Below are positions 40,616 to 49,421 of a stretch of DNA of 64,000 bases, piece after piece. The stretch covers positions 1 through 64,000 of the forward strand of contig CAZJQD010000013.1 of NCBI GenBank assembly GCA_964548165.1. Direction: 5' to 3'. A model generated the notes under the pieces. It was not told the DNA's origin, ran no database searches, and worked only from the letters and a program-made list of their open reading frames with translations. Each line of letters starts with the position of its first letter. Positions within the stretch are counted from its first letter, which is position 1. The position numbers were made by a program, and so were the translations under genes. The DNA is from CAZJQD01 sp964548165 [NCBI: uncultured bacterium]. GTDB lineage: Bacteria; UBA8481.

Positions 40616-41691
40616 CAGAAGTAGGCCACCGTTTGGAAGACGACCCCGTCATTGGGGATGCCGCGCTTGGATGGAGCACCGTTGAAGGTTTCCTGGTTGA
40701 ACTCGTACAACAATCGAAACTCGAGGGACGAGGCCGGGGTGTAGGTTCCGCCCAGGGCGATCCGATTCCTCTGCCATGACATCGGCACGTAGAGCGTGCG
40801 ATTCAGGGGCGGAATGTTGTTGTTGAGCTGATCGTAGGTCGCCTGGACTTCGAGCTTGTCGCTGAGCCGGTAGGCGCCACCCGCGTTCCAGGCGACGAGG
40901 TGAAGCTCTCCCTCGAAACTGCTCCCGTACTCCCCGAAGGCTCGCCACGGTCCGTAGGTGTAGTCGGCCGCGATCGTGCCGACGCGGCGGTTCTTGTCCT
41001 GGAACGTCGGCATGATGGCCAGCGAGTTGAGGTATCGACGGTCCAGGGCGGTGAGCTGGCCGAACGAGAGCATGCCGTCCAGTACCAGGCTTCCCCAATC
41101 GCCGCCCGTTGACCACCCCAGGTTCACGTAGACCTCCCGCAGGTGCGAGGAGAGGAGACCGGGTGGATTCATCGGCCGCGTGAAGACCGCGGAGTTGGAG
41201 AGCGTGGATCCGGTTCCGGACAGGTCGTTCTGGTTGACGATGCCGACCTCCCCGTTCCAGGTGTTCTGCTCCATGTTGATCTTGAGCCCGTTGTGTACGG
41301 CGGAATGAAAAAGAACCTGCGGATAGGAAGAACCCGCGGTCAGGATGGGAGCGCCGCCCGGCTTCTGAAAGCGTCCCAGGGTGACCGTTCCGTCCCAGGG
41401 CAGGCCTTCCGCCCGGATCCAGGCCTCGTTGATGTCGATACGTCCCGGGTTCAGGGTCAGCACCGATCGCGTGTGCAAGTCGTCGCTCAGCCGCTGGCTC
41501 AACGCCAGCACGCCCGTCACCACGCGGAATTGCCCGTGCTGGGTTCCCGGAGTCAATTGCGTGCCGCCTTCGTAGTCGGTGTAATCCCAGACGAAGGCCC
41601 CGCCGATGTCGAGCGCGAGCGCGGGCGGCGTGGACAGGCAGGCCAGGACGGCGACGAAAAGCGCGATGCGCGAGCGCAGTGAATCCCCCAT
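40615..41691 (-). CDS. Outer-membrane beta-barrel (porin-like) protein
   Basis: A 358-residue exported protein. The signal peptide is SRIALFVAVLACLSTPPALALD. The rest alternates polar and aromatic residues as in transmembrane beta strands (FRVVTGVLALSQRL, WRAFGEYGSSFEGELHLVAWNAGGAYRL). It ends VVFQTVAYF, with the terminal phenylalanine recognised by the BAM complex. The ATG at 41691 is chosen because the signal peptide starts there; the frame is open to 41760. It precedes and overlaps the FecR-domain gene, so the two may form an envelope complex. No substrate can be given. Confidence 0.75.
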   Translation of the reverse strand: MGDSLRSRIALFVAVLACLSTPPALALDIGGAFVWDYTDYEGGTQLTPGTQHGQFRVVTGVLALSQRLSDDLHTRSVLTLNPGRIDINEAWIRAEGLPWDGTVTLGRFQKPGGAPILTAGSSYPQVLFHSAVHNGLKINMEQNTWNGEVGIVNQNDLSGTGSTLSNSAVFTRPMNPPGLLSSHLREVYVNLGWSTGGDWGSLVLDGMLSFGQLTALDRRYLNSLAIMPTFQDKNRRVGTIAADYTYGPWRAFGEYGSSFEGELHLVAWNAGGAYRLSDKLEVQATYDQLNNNIPPLNRTLYVPMSWQRNRIALGGTYTPASSLEFRLLYEFNQETFNGAPSKRGIPNDGVVFQTVAYF

Positions 41692-41794
41692 GACGCGGCG
41701 ATTTTCCCCGTCCAGGCCTGGCCGGGCAAGATCAATTTGCCGGGGGAATACGTGGGGCATGGGCGCACTTTCGCGACGGAGGTATCATCCCTCC

Positions 41795-42373
41795 GTGACC
41801 ACGTTCGTCCGACCAGCTCTCTTCCTGTTCACAGGCATGGTCCTGGTCCTATTCGCCTACCAGGCGATCGCCATCGAGGACTTCGGGTCACGAGCACTTC
41901 CGGAGCCGGCGGATGTCATCATCGTGCTGGGGCCACGTCTCAGCGGCGAGCGATTGGACGCGCTCGGCGCCGCGCGCGCTGCAGCCGCTGCCCGCTGCTG
42001 GCACGACGGCCGCGCTCCCGTCATCCTGGCTACCGGTGGCACGGTTTCACCGGGAACGATTCCCGAAGGAGAAGCCCTGCGGAGGGAACTCGTGGGCCTG
42101 GGAGTTCAGGGCGAGTCGATCCTCGTCGAGGTGGGATCTCACAGCACGCTCGAGAACCTCAGGGCGGCGCACGCGATCATGCGAACCCGGGGGTGGCAGC
42201 GCGCCCTCGTCGTTTCCAATCGGTTTCATCTTCGCCGCGCCTCCAAGCTGGCGGAGCGGATCGGCATGGTCGCCACGGTTACCGGAGAGGACCCGCAGGA
42301 TCCGTCGTGGTCGCTCTATGCCTGGTGGCTGCCGCGGGAGGTTGCGGCCAGCCTCTATTACGGCATCTGGTAG
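41795..42373 (+). CDS. YdcF/SanA-like DUF218 membrane protein
   Basis: A 192-residue protein with an N-terminal membrane helix (ALFLFTGMVLVLFAYQAIAI) and a DUF218 domain (ADVIIVLGPRLSGERLDALGAARAAAAARCW, ILATGGTVSPGTIPEGEALRREL, VEVGSHSTLENLRAAHAIM, ALVVSNRFHLRRA). The domain is thought to act in envelope biogenesis, but its reaction is unclear. Translation most likely starts at GTG with GGAGG at 41778-41782; longer in-frame starts overlap the divergent porin gene. About 150 bases without a recognised feature separate it from the signal peptidase gene. Confidence 0.82.
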   Translation: MTTFVRPALFLFTGMVLVLFAYQAIAIEDFGSRALPEPADVIIVLGPRLSGERLDALGAARAAAAARCWHDGRAPVILATGGTVSPGTIPEGEALRRELVGLGVQGESILVEVGSHSTLENLRAAHAIMRTRGWQRALVVSNRFHLRRASKLAERIGMVATVTGEDPQDPSWSLYAWWLPREVAASLYYGIW

Positions 42374-42524
42374 CCGGGGTTAGAAACACGCCCCGTAACA
42401 CCAAATATTTCAGATGCTGGCGTCTTGGACGTGGGCGCAAACGGCTGGTCAAGGATTCCAATTTACTCCTGAACGCTACGAACCCTTCATTTTTTAGGCA
42501 TTTATACCGAAATACCGAGAGATC

Positions 42525-43370
42525 GTGCCCAGTCTCCTCCATCACTATCTCCGCGCCCGGCGACGGCCGCTCCTTGAGGGGATCGAGACCGTGGCCCTGG
42601 CTCTCCTGCTCTCCTGGGTGCTCAGGCTCGTGGCCTTCCAGGCCTTCTACATTCCTTCGCGTTCCATGGCGGAGACGTTGATGCCCTTCGACCACATTGT
42701 CGCCGAGAAGATCACTTACCGCCTGCGGGAGCCTCGGCGCGGCGAGATCGTGATCTTCGATTTCAGTCTCTCGGCTTCCGGGGGCCTGCTTCCTGGCGCG
42801 GTGCCGGCCGAGGCCACCGGGTCCGACGATGAGGACCGCCACCTGGCGAAACCCGAGGAGTCGGGTTGGTTCGAGCGCATGGCGGGCTCGCGCGGAGCCC
42901 GCGACCGGCGGGAATTCGTCAAGCGCGTCATCGGCGTGGCCGGGGATGAGATCGATTACCGGGACGGCATCCTCCGCGTGAACGGGATCCGCCAGCGCGA
43001 GACCTATCTCGGTTCGGCCGGAGCGGACGGCGCTGACCGCGGCGCCTGGGCTGCGCGCGTGCCGGGCCGGCGACTCTCCTTCACGGAGAGCGGCGTGAAG
43101 ATCGACGGGCGCGCGCTCGATGCGGTTCTGCCGCCCGAGATTCCCCCGTCCTCGATCGTGGACCGATCGCCGGCCAACTTCGTCCGCCTGCGGGGAGGCG
43201 GTATCGGGATCCTGCGCATCCATGTGCCTGCCGGCCACCTGTACGTGATGGGCGACAATCGCCCCGAGAGCGCCGATTCGCGCTGGTTCGGCTTTCTGCC
43301 CGTGGCCGCCGTTCATGGTCGCGCTCTCTTCACCTACTGGCCGCTGTCGCGGCTCTCGTCGCTCTCTTGA
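42525..43370 (+). CDS. lepB: Signal peptidase I
   Basis: A 281-residue membrane protease that removes signal peptides at the outer face of the inner membrane. One N-terminal helix (TVALALLLSWVLRLVAFQAFYI) is followed by the catalytic Ser47 in IPSRSMAETL and the general-base Lys133 in EFVKRVIGVAGDEIDY. Box E is GHLYVMGDNRPESADSRWFG. Between serine and lysine lies an extra 40-residue acidic insert. Translation starts at GTG. The stop overlaps the TTG start of ftsI, which makes a wall-synthesis and secretion pair. Confidence 0.93.
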   Translation: MPSLLHHYLRARRRPLLEGIETVALALLLSWVLRLVAFQAFYIPSRSMAETLMPFDHIVAEKITYRLREPRRGEIVIFDFSLSASGGLLPGAVPAEATGSDDEDRHLAKPEESGWFERMAGSRGARDRREFVKRVIGVAGDEIDYRDGILRVNGIRQRETYLGSAGADGADRGAWAARVPGRRLSFTESGVKIDGRALDAVLPPEIPPSSIVDRSPANFVRLRGGGIGILRIHVPAGHLYVMGDNRPESADSRWFGFLPVAAVHGRALFTYWPLSRLSSLS

Positions 43371-45400
43371 GCGTCCGCCCGGGCAGCGCCTCGCCGCCGC
43401 CCTCGCCCGCTTCCCCACCGGCCGGCAGCTGGCGCATTCTCCTCCTGCTTGTCCTGACGCTCGTCGGTCTCCTCGTCGTGGCGCGTGCCCTGTATACCAT
43501 CCAGGTAACCCAGCACGAGGCCTACCTGGAGAGGGCGATGAACCAGTGGACGAGCGATCGCAAGATCGAGCGCCAGCGGGGCACCATCTACGATCGCCGG
43601 GGCAAGGAACTGGCGATCTCGCTGCGCCGCTGGTCCTTGTCCTTCAATCCGAGCCTGGCGGAAACTCCAGAGGAACGGCGCGAGATCGCGCGAAAGCTCG
43701 CGCCGATCCTTGACCTCAAGACCACGGAAATCATGGAAAAGATGGATCGCGGCGGTCGCCAGTTCGCCTGGATTGCCCGGCGACTCGAGGAGGGCCCGAA
43801 GCGGCGCATCGAGGACCTGCGCATCGACGGCGCCCGCATCAAGGCGCTCCATTTGTCGCCGGAATACCAGCGCTACTACCCTCACGACAGCACGGCCGCT
43901 CACATCCTGGGCTTCGTCGGATCCGACGACATGGGCCTGGAAGGCGTGGAGAGGGCCCAGAACGCGATCCTGGCCGGGCCTCCGGTCGAAGGCGAGTTCT
44001 TCAGCGATAACCTGGGCAATCCGATCCCCGTGGATGGGATCATCCGCTATCCCCAGTTCGACGGTCGCAACGTGCACCTGACGATCGACCTGGTGATCCA
44101 GGCGTCCCTGGAGCAGGCCCTGGAAGCGGCGGTCACGCAATACAACGCCAAGAGCGCCTCAGGAGTCGTCGTCGACCCGCAGACCGGCGAGGTCCTCGCC
44201 CTGGCGAATCTTCCGACGTACGACCTGAACGAGGCGCGCAGAGTCGAGCCCGATGTGCGGCGCAACCGCGCCATCACGGACGTCTTCGAGCCGGGATCGA
44301 CCTTCAAGATCTTCTCGGGCGCGCTGGGCCTGGCTAACGGCCTGGTGACGGCCAGCGAGATGTTCACATGTCCCGGCTCCTTCGCGCTCCCGGGCCATCC
44401 CGTGAAGTGCCACCACGCTCACGGCGCCATCGATTACCGCCGCGCGATCGAGGTCTCCTGCAACGTCGTGGCGATCACGGTCTGCCAGCGCCTGACCCCC
44501 GGCGTGCTCTACGAGGGGCTCCGGGCCTACGGATTCGGCGCCCGAACCGGCATCGATCTCCCGGGCGAGGCCGCGGGCGTCGTGAGGGCGCCCGGCGCCT
44601 GGTCGGGTCTCTCGCAGGGCATGATCGCGATTGGTCACGAGGTCTCGGTCTCCACGATCCAGCTCGCGATGGCGACCGCGGCGATGTCCAACGGCGGAAG
44701 GCTCCTGGTGCCCCGCATTGTGCAGAGCATCCGGGACCAGGAGGGAAGGGCGCTCGCTACCTTCGCGCCCGAGGTACGCGCCCACCCGGTCGACCCTTCG
44801 ACCTCCCGCCTCATGGGCCAGATCATGAGCGGCTCCGTGCGGCAAGGCACGGGCCAGCGCGCCACCGTGGCCGGGTTCATGGTCTCGGGCAAGACGGGCA
44901 CGGCCCAGATCTCGGGCCCCCAGGGCGGCTACATCCGCGGCCGGTACAACGCGGTCTTCATCGGGTGGACGCCGACGGACGCGCCCGTCCTGGCGATGGC
45001 CATTGTCGTCCGCGATCCCGATCCCTCGAAGGGGTATTACGGCGGCGAGGTGGCGGCGCCTGTCTTCGGCCGCGTGGGCACGGAAGTGATGCGCTACCTG
45101 AGGATCGCCGCGGCGGGCGGACGGGACACGCACTTCGCGCGACCCGTGCCCGCCCCGATGGCGCGTCGCGAGGGCGCCGTGCGCGGTCGTTTCGTCGAGG
45201 CCCCCGACTTCATCGGCCTGACGCTGCGCGAGGCCCACGAGCTGGCGGGTCGGCTACCCATCACCCTTTCGCCTGCGGGCTCGGGCGTGGCCTCCTCGCA
45301 GTCGGTTCCGCCGGGAACGCTCGTGCCTCTCGACGCCGCGATCAAGGTCCAGTTCAGCCCGCCGGGCGAAGCGTCGTCGCTGGCCGATATCGCGCCGTGA
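43367..45400 (+). CDS. ftsI: Class B penicillin-binding protein FtsI with C-terminal PASTA domain
   Basis: A 677-residue septal transpeptidase that crosslinks peptidoglycan. It has a transmembrane helix (ILLLLVLTLVGLLVVARALYTI, about 23-44), a dimerisation domain (RQRGTIYDRRGKELAIS) and a transpeptidase domain. The catalytic motifs are S311-T-F-K314, S364-C-N366 and K509-T-G511. A single PASTA domain (EAPDFIGLTLREAHELAG to VKIQFSP-like end) spans about 605-665. Such PBPs partner FtsW. The gene is normally between ftsL and murE, but here it lies 20 kb away behind lepB. It begins with TTG overlapping the lepB stop. Confidence 0.92.
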   Translation: MSVRPGSASPPPSPASPPAGSWRILLLLVLTLVGLLVVARALYTIQVTQHEAYLERAMNQWTSDRKIERQRGTIYDRRGKELAISLRRWSLSFNPSLAETPEERREIARKLAPILDLKTTEIMEKMDRGGRQFAWIARRLEEGPKRRIEDLRIDGARIKALHLSPEYQRYYPHDSTAAHILGFVGSDDMGLEGVERAQNAILAGPPVEGEFFSDNLGNPIPVDGIIRYPQFDGRNVHLTIDLVIQASLEQALEAAVTQYNAKSASGVVVDPQTGEVLALANLPTYDLNEARRVEPDVRRNRAITDVFEPGSTFKIFSGALGLANGLVTASEMFTCPGSFALPGHPVKCHHAHGAIDYRRAIEVSCNVVAITVCQRLTPGVLYEGLRAYGFGARTGIDLPGEAAGVVRAPGAWSGLSQGMIAIGHEVSVSTIQLAMATAAMSNGGRLLVPRIVQSIRDQEGRALATFAPEVRAHPVDPSTSRLMGQIMSGSVRQGTGQRATVAGFMVSGKTGTAQISGPQGGYIRGRYNAVFIGWTPTDAPVLAMAIVVRDPDPSKGYYGGEVAAPVFGRVGTEVMRYLRIAAAGGRDTHFARPVPAPMARREGAVRGRFVEAPDFIGLTLREAHELAGRLPITLSPAGSGVASSQSVPPGTLVPLDAAIKVQFSPPGEASSLADIAP

Positions 45401-45422
45401 CGCGCGGGGGCTCACGGCCGGC

Positions 45423-46820
45423 ATGACGACGCCGCCGAGCGTCGCCTGGCGCGTGGACGTCGCGCGCAATGGGCGCGTCGCCTTGCGCCGGCCGGACGGT
45501 TCCTGGGCGGAGAGTCGCTTTGCTCCGGACATCGACGCCGCGCGCCGGATCGCCGAGGCCGGGGTCGCCCCGGGTGAACGCGTGCTGGTCCTGGGATGCG
45601 GGGCCGGCGAGCTCCCGGCGGCGGCGGCGCGCGCGGCGGCGCCTGGGGGAACGGTGATTGCCGCGGAACCTCACCCGGAAATTCGCGAGGCTCTCGTCGC
45701 GGCGCGGAGCCGAGCGGGGGCCGGCGATCTCCTGGCGGCGTGCTGGGCGTCGCCGGGCCTCTCCCAGCTGCCGGGCTCGCCGGAAACCCTGTCCGATTTC
45801 CTCTCGGCCGTCGCGGCCGCCGGTCCCTATGACCGGGTCGTCGTGCACCCGCACCTGGAGCTCCCCGCCGGCTTCGAGATGCTGGAGCAGAGGCTGGCGG
45901 ATATCGAGGTGCGTCGCCGCTCCGGCTACCGGTTCCAGGCCTTCCTGGCGGCGAACGTCGCGACGAACCGCGAGCGGTTTCTCGCGGCGCCCGGCGTGCG
46001 CGAGCTCGCCGGCCTCCTGGCGGGGGAGGACGTCGTCATCGCCGGCGGCGGACCGAGCCTGTCGCCGTTGGCGGAAGCGATCGGAACGGGGGCCCACTGG
46101 ATCGCCGTCGGGACCGCGCTGGCGCCCTTGGCCGCCGCAGGGATTGCGCCGCATCTCGTCGTCATCACCGATCCCCAGCCGCGCGTGGCCGCCTCGCTGA
46201 CGGCGCTCGACGAGCGCCGGCGCCCGCCGCTCGTCTGCTTCCCCACGACGTCGGCCGTGGCCGTGGCGGCGGCGCCGCGCCTGATCGCGGCCTTCCCCGA
46301 GGGAGACGGCGATCGCCAGCTGGCGCCCTTACGCGAGGAGATCGGCGAGCTCCCGGCCGGGGGCACGGTCGTCACTTCCGCGATCGGCCTGGCCTGGATC
46401 CTCGGCGCCGCGCGCATATTCCTCGCGGGCGTCGACCTCGTCGAGACGGCGACGCGCTCGCACGCCGACGCGTCGCCCCATGCCGCGGAACGACTCGCAG
46501 GCCTCATGCGCTTCGCGTCCCTGGAGGAACGAGCCCGGGGGCGGGAGGCGCGCCTGGGGGAGTCGGGGGACCGGATCGAGGTGGCGACGGCCGAGGGCGG
46601 TCGCGCCCACTCGCGGAGGAACCTGGCGCTCTATGCGCGAGCCATCGCCGACCTCGCTCGCCGCCGTCCCGACGTCGCCGTGATCCAGTTGAATCCCGGC
46701 GCGATCGCGATGCCCGGGGTATCGCTCGATCCGGCCGCGCGCCCCGCGGTCTCGGTGCGCCAGTTCCTCGTTCCCACGGGAGCGCGAACCCGTGAGAATG
46801 GCGGCCTGCTATGCGCGTAG
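45423..46820 (+). CDS. DUF115/MptE-like protein (motility accessory factor type), copy 1
   Basis: A 465-residue protein. The DUF115 domain occupies about residues 185-330, with VVIAGGGPSLSPL, AVGTALAPLAAAGIAPHLVVITDPQP and GAARIFLAGVDLVET. The N-terminal part contains VLVLGCGAGELPAAAARAAAPGG, a nucleotide-binding loop like that of methyltransferases. In other bacteria DUF115 proteins (Maf) transfer nonulosonic acids to flagellin. Acceptor and sugar are unknown here. It is 22 nt downstream of ftsI and overlaps the next DUF115 gene by ten bases. Confidence 0.75.
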   Translation: MTTPPSVAWRVDVARNGRVALRRPDGSWAESRFAPDIDAARRIAEAGVAPGERVLVLGCGAGELPAAAARAAAPGGTVIAAEPHPEIREALVAARSRAGAGDLLAACWASPGLSQLPGSPETLSDFLSAVAAAGPYDRVVVHPHLELPAGFEMLEQRLADIEVRRRSGYRFQAFLAANVATNRERFLAAPGVRELAGLLAGEDVVIAGGGPSLSPLAEAIGTGAHWIAVGTALAPLAAAGIAPHLVVITDPQPRVAASLTALDERRRPPLVCFPTTSAVAVAAAPRLIAAFPEGDGDRQLAPLREEIGELPAGGTVVTSAIGLAWILGAARIFLAGVDLVETATRSHADASPHAAERLAGLMRFASLEERARGREARLGESGDRIEVATAEGGRAHSRRNLALYARAIADLARRRPDVAVIQLNPGAIAMPGVSLDPAARPAVSVRQFLVPTGARTRENGGLLCA

Positions 46821-48373
46821 TTGTCTCGAAGAGCGGAGCGCCGACCCTGGCCCTCGGGGATCGGTATCTTCATTCCGCGTATGATCCCGTGCGCGAGGCG
46901 CGACGCGAGGTCGAGGCCCTCGTGCCCGACAACCCGTCGCTAGTCGTCATTCTCGGCATGGGGCTTGCGTACGCCGTCGACGCCGCGCTGGAGCTCATGC
47001 CCGGCGCGCAGATTCTCGTCATCGAGTCGAGCGAGGAGATCCACCGGCTGGCGGCAGAGACGCGAGCGCTCCCGGACGACCCCCGGGTCACCTGGATCAT
47101 CGGGAAGCATGCCGACGCCAACTTCGAGGCCCTGACGTACACGATCGACGCCGTGGCCGCCGTCGGGACGCGCTACCTGACGCGGCTGGCCGCGCTGAAT
47201 GACGATCCCGATGCGGCCGCCTACTACGCGCGGGTGGTCGACACGATCGGCCGGATCGCGGCCATGCACGTGGAGGGATTGCGATCGATGGCCCAATGGG
47301 GGCCCCTCTGGTGGGAAAACTCCGTGCGTAACGCGCGCGAGTGGGCGACGCGCCCCGATGTCGGCGGCTGGTTCGGACCCGCCCTGGGGAAGGGCCAGGC
47401 CGTCTTTGTCTTCGCCGCCGGTCCCACGCTTTCCGATCACCTCGATCGATTCGTCGGACAGGAAGGCGGCATCCGGTTCGTCGTCGACACCGCCTACGAG
47501 ACGGTGCGCCGGGCGGGGGTGCGCGTCGACGTCGTCTTTGCCGTCGACGCCCAGGCCCAGACGCTGGCGCATTTTGCGCATGCGCGCCCCGCCTGCCTTG
47601 TCGCCGCGCCCGTCGTCCCGCCGTCTCTCTGGGGCATGGCCGGGGATGCGCTTCTCACGTCCCTCGACGGGCCTCACTTCGCCTGGTGGGATCGCGCTCT
47701 CGGTCGCCCCGTCGCCCGCCTGAAGTCCGGCGGATCCGTGACCACCTTCGCCTTCGACCTGGCGCGCCGCATGAATCCCGACGCCGTGGTCCTCGTCGGC
47801 GCCGATTTTGCGCATCGCGGGTCCCGCCGTCACGTCGGGGGAACCGCCTACGAGACGGGGGACGTGGCCCGCGTCGCGCGGTTCCTCCCGCTGGAGCGCC
47901 TGGCCCGGCGCGAGGCGTTTCGGCACGCGGGTCACGCGACGGAGCCGGTGCTGGCGCAATACGCGCAGTGGATGCTCTGGGAGATCCACGCCACGCGTTG
48001 TCCCGTCTACCGGATGAGCGACTTCGGCCTGCTTGCCGGCGTCCCCGTGGCCGCGCCCTCGAACCTCGATCCGTGGCTGGCCGCGCCCGCGCCGTCGCTC
48101 AGGGTTCCCCGGTCGAGGCTCGGCGACATCAAGCCTCTCTGGTCCGCGCTCGCGGACGAGCGTCGCGCACTCGGAAAGGCCCTGGAGGGATCGGACGAGC
48201 ACCTGGCGGCCCTGTCGGGATTTTTCGATCTCCTCGTCCGGCCCTGGGCGGTCGCCTCCATGCGCGAAGGCTTCAGCGGCGAGGCCCGCGATGCCCTGCG
48301 CGGCGCGCTCGCGACAGCGGCCTCCGTGCTTGACGACGTCCTCGACCGACGAGACGGTCCCGAACGCGCTTGA
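46811..48373 (+). CDS. DUF115/MptE-like protein (motility accessory factor type), copy 2
   Basis: A 520-residue protein with the two-part Maf layout. The N-terminal domain holds LVVILGMGLAYAVDAALELMPGAQILVIESSEE. The DUF115 core begins near residue 195 (AVFVFAAGPTLSDHLD, FVVDTAYETVRRAGVRVDVVFAVDAQAQ, DAVVLVGADFAHRGSRRHVGG). In this family the core binds a nucleotide sugar and glycosylates flagellin. The frame overlaps copy 1 by ten bases, so both are co-translated. The lower-GC zinc-ribbon genes that follow interrupt the array before copy 3. Confidence 0.77.
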   Translation: MRVVVSKSGAPTLALGDRYLHSAYDPVREARREVEALVPDNPSLVVILGMGLAYAVDAALELMPGAQILVIESSEEIHRLAAETRALPDDPRVTWIIGKHADANFEALTYTIDAVAAVGTRYLTRLAALNDDPDAAAYYARVVDTIGRIAAMHVEGLRSMAQWGPLWWENSVRNAREWATRPDVGGWFGPALGKGQAVFVFAAGPTLSDHLDRFVGQEGGIRFVVDTAYETVRRAGVRVDVVFAVDAQAQTLAHFAHARPACLVAAPVVPPSLWGMAGDALLTSLDGPHFAWWDRALGRPVARLKSGGSVTTFAFDLARRMNPDAVVLVGADFAHRGSRRHVGGTAYETGDVARVARFLPLERLARREAFRHAGHATEPVLAQYAQWMLWEIHATRCPVYRMSDFGLLAGVPVAAPSNLDPWLAAPAPSLRVPRSRLGDIKPLWSALADERRALGKALEGSDEHLAALSGFFDLLVRPWAVASMREGFSGEARDALRGALATAASVLDDVLDRRDGPERA

Positions 48374-48507
48374 ACGCGGCGCTGTTGGCCCTGCTCATGG
48401 GCGCGCTGTCGTTTCTTGCCTTATGATCGCTGACTGCCTATGGTCATCCCTGATGCATCCAGGTTCGCGCATGTCACTGCCAGGCGCGTCGCTCAACCGA
48501 GGAATCC

Positions 48508-49038
48508 ATGCAGTGTCCTGACTGCAAGGTGATCTTGTCTTGTCACAAGATTGGCAGCCACGCGCTTCAATCCTGCGGGGCATGCCGTGGGGTTTGGATC
48601 GACCATGATGAGGCATTGTCCTTGTCTCGGTCCATCCGGAGGGGGGCTTCGTATGCCCGCCTTGAGCGGCAGCGTGTCGTCTCTGGTATTCGCCGCTGCG
48701 GGCGTTGTGCTGACGCCCCGATGTCGGTGGTGCGCTATCGCAATCATGAAGTCGATATATGCTCATCCTGCAAGGGCATATGGATCGACGCGGACGAGAT
48801 CAAACCCATTATCCATCGCTTCTCGGCGCAGCCTGATGACAAGGGCAAAAGAGCGGATGTCGCCGCCTCGTCCGCGCAAGCGCCTTCCGCATGGCAAACG
48901 GTGGGTGATGGCACCCTGTGGTTTCCCTATGAACTTCTCGATGGTGTCGGAGAGATCGTGTACTACGGGGCGGATGCCGCTGCGGATATTGGCGGTGCGA
49001 TTTTGGAGATCATCGTCGGCGTGGTTTCGTCATCGTGA
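48508..49038 (+). CDS. Double zf-TFIIB zinc-ribbon protein
   Basis: A 176-residue protein with two TFIIB-type zinc ribbons. The first is CPDCKVILSCHKIGSHALQSCGACRGVWID (residues about 3-32). The second is CGRCADAPMSVVRYRNHEVDICSSCKGIWIDADEI (about 64-98). Each has paired cysteines and the GxWID end typical of this family. The C-terminal part is hydrophobic and glycine-rich (YYGADAAADIGGAILEIIVGVV). Function is unknown. The gene has visibly lower GC than its neighbours and splits the DUF115 array, which suggests insertion by transfer. A GAGGA site lies before the ATG. Confidence 0.78.
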   Translation: MQCPDCKVILSCHKIGSHALQSCGACRGVWIDHDEALSLSRSIRRGASYARLERQRVVSGIRRCGRCADAPMSVVRYRNHEVDICSSCKGIWIDADEIKPIIHRFSAQPDDKGKRADVAASSAQAPSAWQTVGDGTLWFPYELLDGVGEIVYYGADAAADIGGAILEIIVGVVSSS

Positions 49039-49072
49039 TGCTTGTTGCAGCGATGTCGCCGGGGACTCGCGC

Positions 49073-49420
49073 GTGAAGTGGTACTGCCCGAATTGCGTCA
49101 ACGAAGACGCGTCCGGGTATACGCATTGCTTGGATTGCGGCACGGAATTGACGACGGAGAAGCCCGTCGCTCCGCCCCCGCAAGAGCCCGAAACCGCCCT
49201 TGCCGGCGTGTTTTACATGCCGCTTGATGCCGACATCGCGAAAGGCATTCTGGACGCCGAAGACATTCCTTGCATCTTGTGCGACGACAACACGATCGCG
49301 GCCAACAACTTGCTGGGCATGGCGCTCGGGGGAATTAAGCTCCTGGTCCACCGGGACAACCTGGATTTCGCCGTGCAGCTTCTCCGTGAACGTCATCCTG
49401 CGAGTTTTCGAGACCAGTAG
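49073..49420 (+). CDS. Zinc-ribbon plus DUF2007 protein
   Basis: A 115-residue protein that starts at GTG. The first 22 residues form a zinc ribbon (YCPNCVNEDASGYTHCLDCG). The rest is a DUF2007-type domain (FYMPLDADIAKGILDAEDIPCILCDDN, GGIKLLVHRDNLDFAVQLLRE), a putative signal-transducing fold whose ligand is unknown. It pairs with the preceding zf-TFIIB gene 34 nt upstream, and both have lower GC than the flanking DUF115 genes. The longer open frame from 48551 is a shadow of the zf-TFIIB gene. Confidence 0.72.
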   Translation: MKWYCPNCVNEDASGYTHCLDCGTELTTEKPVAPPPQEPETALAGVFYMPLDADIAKGILDAEDIPCILCDDNTIAANNLLGMALGGIKLLVHRDNLDFAVQLLRERHPASFRDQ

Positions 49421-49421
49421 G

